From: Hippopus hippopus
Taxonomy: Eukaryota > Mollusca > Bivalvia > Cardiida > Cardiidae
Assembly (NCBI GenBank): GCA_946811185.2
Contig: OX328102.1
Span: 16,245,194 to 16,309,193 of the forward strand
Length of the DNA stretch: 64,000 nt
Direction: 5' to 3'
Shown here: piece after piece, positions 60,781 to 64,000 of the stretch
Numbering within the stretch: the stretch's first letter is position 1
Layout: every line of letters begins with the position of its first letter
Notes under the pieces: model-generated
Told to the model about the DNA's origin: nothing
What the model saw: only the letters and a program-made list of their open reading frames with translations
The model's database searches: none
Translations under genes and position numbers: made by a program

Positions 60781-61130
60781 TTATTGAGAGTCTGAGACTC
60801 GTTTTCATTGGATAATTCGATCTATCCTTTAGCCACGAAATAATATGTCGTGATCACGAGATTATTGAAAACCGTGACTACAAGATATTTTTTTTTATTT
60901 CTGATTTCGCATGTCGGCTCCCTTCCTAGCTGTCTTAGGAAAAAAGATCAGTGGCTTTGCGAAATTGCTCGGCGGAACACTGGGTTATATAAAGTTGTAG
61001 TTGGATGGCAATGTAAACCCCTCCCGACAATGTTTCCCCAGTCATATCAAAGTGACAACGTCTGTATTCATGTTATACATGTGTTCTACAAGTGTTACGA
61101 TGATCACCTTAGCGGAGTGACTATACATGC

Positions 61131-61323
61131 TCCTGCTAAATGTAAGTGAAATGAAATAGTAAAAACTCAAATTTTACTCTTTCAAAGGTAATTTTTAATG
61201 AGAAAAACATCACCTTATCGGTCAGTGTAGATCAAAGATCAGACTGCACGTTTTGTGCAGTCTGATCTTGATCTACACTGTCCGTTAAAGGTCAGCGAGT
61301 CGCGCTTAGCAGCCTAAGGGTTA
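61131..61323 (+). repeat. MITE family A, full copy
   Basis: Side arm TCCTGCTAAATGTAAG, core 61223-61285, end GCAGCCTAAGGGTTAA. Confidence 0.75.
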
Positions 61324-61529
61324 ATCCCTAGACCTTAATCCCTAATTTTTACCAGGTGTTACTGTCCTAATCCTTTACGCATCTTACACAAACATGCATT
61401 TTGCGCATAAATATTATCATTTTACAGGACAGTTTGGGGTTCACTGCATTAAATCTCATATAATATCCTTTTTACACAATAGTTAACAATGATAATATTT
61501 CTTTGAATCACTGATAAACTATTTACCAA

Positions 61530-61740
61530 GCAATACCGTACTTTAACGACCTTTAAAAAAGGTGATTTTGAAATATTGTAAGAAAATAAAAAAGTGCTGG
61601 TAACCATAATTTTTCCCCCTTTTTTTCCACGATGTTATCTATTCGTTGAAAGACAAAGTCCATCATTTGAACCACGTTTAATTCTTCGTCTGTTGAAGGT
61701 TTCAGTTTGGCAGAATTCAAGACTTTGTAGTTTGGTAAAG
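61530..61740 (-). repeat. MITE family B, diverged
   Basis: Palindrome remnants 61566-61634 and flank TCTTCGTCTGTTGAAGG. Confidence 0.5.
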
Positions 61741-61774
61741 ATCAAAATCAATTTTGTGTTCTTTGCATTTTGTT

Positions 61775-62080
61775 TGTTTGTTTGGTGTTTAACAGCGTTT
61801 TTAACATTATTTAGTCACATAACGGCGGCCAGTGCACCTATCCATGCTTTCCTGGAGTTTCTGTTACCATTACTTTGCACTCTTTTCTACTTAAGCCACT
61901 TGCTGCTTTTTCACATAACCATTGTTGAAACAATGATCAGCGGTAAGAAAGCAATTAATCCCATGTAAATGACTATCATCAATCCTCGGATAGATATTGG
62001 CTGACCTGGGGATTCAAACCAGCTACCTCCTTATCTCAAACCCTGAAAGTTACCGACTGAGCTATGCAGCTCGGCTTTAC
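61775..62080 (-). repeat. tRNA-derived SINE, near complete, minus strand
   Basis: Body GTTTAACAGCGTTTTTAACA at the 5' side. The head at 62005-62078 gives, on the minus strand, TAGCTCAGTCGGTAACT (A box) and GCTGGTTTGAATCCCCAGG (B box). The best-preserved SINE of the window. Confidence 0.7.
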
Positions 62081-62111
62081 CAATCTTAGGAGAAATGGAG
62101 AAAGGGCTTAA

Positions 62112-62150
62112 TCTTTATTATTATTATTATTGTCATTATTATTATTATCT
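62112..62150. repeat. TTA trinucleotide repeat
   Basis: TTATTATTATTATTG-type run. Confidence 0.7.
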
Positions 62151-62179
62151 TTAAACTCTTTATCAAAGAATCCCAAGTT

Positions 62180-62370
62180 TTGACGATCATGGAAGAGAAA
62201 GCTTTTGAAAACATTGTGGGAAAAGGAGAAAATGCTGGTAACCAGCATTTTCTCCTTTTCCAGCAATGCTTTCTGTACTATTAGAGAACTTAGGCGTGTT
62301 GGCAGCAATTTTGAATAAGTCATCTTCCGATATTTTGACTTTGGACGAGTCCAAATTTTGTCCCCTGGAG
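62180..62370 (-). repeat. MITE family B copy
   Basis: Palindrome about 62204-62270; right arm end changed to CCAGCAATG. Confidence 0.65.
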
Positions 62371-62689
62371 AAACTTTTAAAGGCAGAAGACAGAATTATT
62401 TTTTGTGTTTGTAAACGACTTGTCTTTTATTGTTGTTTGCAGAGTACGAGTTACAAAGTTTTCATTATTATTTAAGTGGTATCTGCAACCTGTCTTTGGT
62501 CTTTTTGTTATTTACAAAGCACTTGGAATACCGTTTTGTGTCTTAATACTCGAATATGTAAAACCCGAGTGCATTTCTAACCCATACAGCCCGAAATTGA
62601 ATGAAAGAAGCCCTTTTTTTTTAAATTAGAAAGTATTCAATTTTCGCAAATTTTTTAAAGCTTTTATTTTTCATTAGAATATAAGTAGT

Positions 62690-62765
62690 AGAAATCGTGC
62701 AGTGTAAATCACAAATCAGACTGCAACTTCTGTGCAGTCTGATCTTGACTTACAGTGTCCGCACT
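62690..62765. repeat. Family A core, solo, diverged
   Basis: GCAGTGTAAATCACAAATCAGACTG and GTGCAGTCTGATCTTGAC. Confidence 0.55.
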
Positions 62766-63035
62766 TTCACCTAAGATGACGCTAAACATTTGAGGCGTGT
62801 TAGAAAAGCCAGTGAATAATAAAATGCATGTTTCACAACGAGTTGTTGCTTATCAAAATTCACCTCTTTATTAGACAACAAAGTTGTAAACTTACCTAAA
62901 TTGAAAGCATTTGCAGACGAAAAATTTGATATGGCTCAGCTAAAGCAAATTATTTTTGAAAGAGAAGAAACGACACTTTCCTTTTTTATGTAATTTTCTG
63001 TTTTGCGCAAGTCTACTGAAGAACAAAATCTAATG

Positions 63036-63115
63036 TAGTCGTAAAGGGCCGTCTCGGATCAGCCTGCGCGGACTGCGCAGGCTGATTCGAGACGACACTT
63101 TACGCAAATGTCCGA
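63036..63115. repeat. Hairpin of family C relative
   Basis: GTCTCGGATCAGCCTGCGCG and GCGCAGGCTGATTCGAGAC arms, then GACACTTTACGC. This hairpin type is widespread in heterodont bivalves as I recall. Confidence 0.6.
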
Positions 63116-63129
63116 ATGCCCCTTTTTGC

Positions 63130-63245
63130 GTGTTGCAAGCCAATTATAGTAGCCAGCATTTTCTCCTATACCCATAATGTTTTTAATAATCCCTTTCCTC
63201 AGGGTCGCTCAAACAGGATTGTTTCGTAAAGGGTTTGGTATACTC
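63130..63245 (+). repeat. MITE family B, 3' half
   Basis: CCAGCATTTTCTCC, CCCATAATGTTTTT and TCAGGGTCG. Confidence 0.5.
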
Positions 63246-63399
63246 GACTACAATCACTGGTCCAAACGGAAGTAACACAATTACTTGTTTTAAAATTTTT
63301 CCCACTTTCAGTATTTACAAAACTTCCCTATCAAGCGGAAAAGACTTCAAAGTATAATTTTCCTTGAAATTAGGCTGAAAAGTCAGCCTTAGTGATATG

Positions 63400-63652
63400 A
63401 GCCATGCTCTGGCAATAGGGGGCTTAATACATCTCCGAGCAAGTCATCGCATACTGGTAATTCTTTATCTATAAAATCCTGTTTTGTCTCACAGCCAACT
63501 GAATCATGAGGTAGACTAGTCCTTTGACATGTAGGAAATTTACAAATAGCAAAAAGTTTCGACCCAGGTCAGCCTGCGCGGATTGCGCAGGCTGACCTGG
63601 GTCGATACTTTTTGCAGATGCATTAAGCCCCATTTTCACAGAGCACGGTACA
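63400..63652 (-). repeat. MITE family C, best copy
   Basis: Ends GCCATGCTCTGGCAATAGGG and GCCCCATTTTCACAGAGCAC. The hairpin 63556-63615 has a near-perfect stem (AGTTTCGACCCAGGTCAGCC and complement). Confidence 0.7.
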
Positions 63653-63804
63653 TATATTTATACGCTACAATTGTGTTTGAAAGTCATGACGGAAATTTAT
63701 CATTCTTTACCGGACGAGAAAATTTTACACTCGTCCTAATTGAAAGCATTTTCAGACGACATACTAACAATTACTCAAGACATAATTACAGAGCTTTCAC
63801 TAAA

Positions 63805-63895
63805 TACGACACTATTTGCTTATCTTAAACGTGTGTAAGGTAAGAAAATTCGCAATGACTGCATTTAACCGAAAATCAACGTAGTTACGTAGATA
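63805..63895. repeat. Dispersed repeat, partner of 57720-57815
   Basis: See partner; about 75% alike by eye. Confidence 0.5.
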
Positions 63896-64000
63896 TCTAG
63901 GTATAGTTGATAAAAGCGTATTTTAAATTCCAATATTTCTATCCCTTTTCAATGAAATGAATCCTCATGTTTTCTGGATAAAAGTTTTTTGTTGCCAAAT

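Overview
The window looks like repeat-rich, non-coding nuclear DNA of an animal, most likely a bivalve mollusc. The evidence is many copies of short palindromic MITEs (with cores such as GATCAGACTGCAC, or GTCAGCCTGCGC hairpins followed by GCATTAAGCCCC) and tRNA-derived SINEs of the kind common in clam and mussel genomes. This assignment is an inference from repeat style. I can support no host protein-coding gene, true tRNA gene or rRNA.

Two large virus-like DNA elements interrupt the host sequence. Element 1 (11366-26681, about 15.3 kb) has very long terminal inverted repeats (about 4.7 kb left, 3.3 kb right), ends in 5'-AGTAG, and is flanked by TACGTA on both sides, which fits the 6-bp target duplication and AG termini of Maverick/Polinton elements. 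Its unique centre codes for a 1349-aa family B DNA polymerase, a 218-aa unknown protein, a 279-aa CCHC zinc-knuckle protein, a 68-aa zinc-ribbon-like protein and a 221-aa coiled-coil/basic protein. The repeats carry 78-, 88- and (left arm only) 104-aa genes. I see no integrase, capsid, ATPase or protease. Four of its small genes end in a sense-oriented 16-nt stem-loop (AGCCCTTTTCAGGGCT followed by AACCA or ACCCA) that closely matches the metazoan replication-dependent histone mRNA 3' stem-loop. Three of those four also share a promoter block with TATA, CRE (TGACGTCA) and E2F-type (TTTCCCGC) sites. A three-unit 148-bp array of paired stem-loops follows the 78-aa gene. I infer that the element copies host histone-type S-phase control. 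This is the main discovery candidate here.

Element 2 (35214-50844, about 15.6 kb, perfect 6-bp target duplication ATTGCT) is a full-length but decaying Polinton/adintovirus-like provirus. On the minus strand it has DNA polymerase B, a small DNA-binding protein, major capsid protein, several conserved virion or unknown proteins, two dUTPase-fold-like proteins, a membrane-active protein, the minor (penton) capsid and the packaging ATPase. On the plus strand it has a small zinc protein, a phospholipase A2-integrase fusion, an adenain-like protease and a fibre-like protein. At least six genes carry stops, frameshifts or a lost start. It landed inside a copy of a host MITE (family A), which gives an exact insertion site.

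Host flanks (1-11359, 26688-35207, 50851-64000) hold MITE families A, B and C, SINEs, a TA-flanked roughly 1-kb inverted-repeat element (27849-28863), a 2.4-kb inverted-repeat element with internal minisatellites (55328-57708), simple repeats and low-complexity tandem repeats (59.6-60.8 kb). The two large elements share the AGTAG terminus, so element 1, lacking its own integrase, may be moved in trans by a Polinton of the element 2 type.
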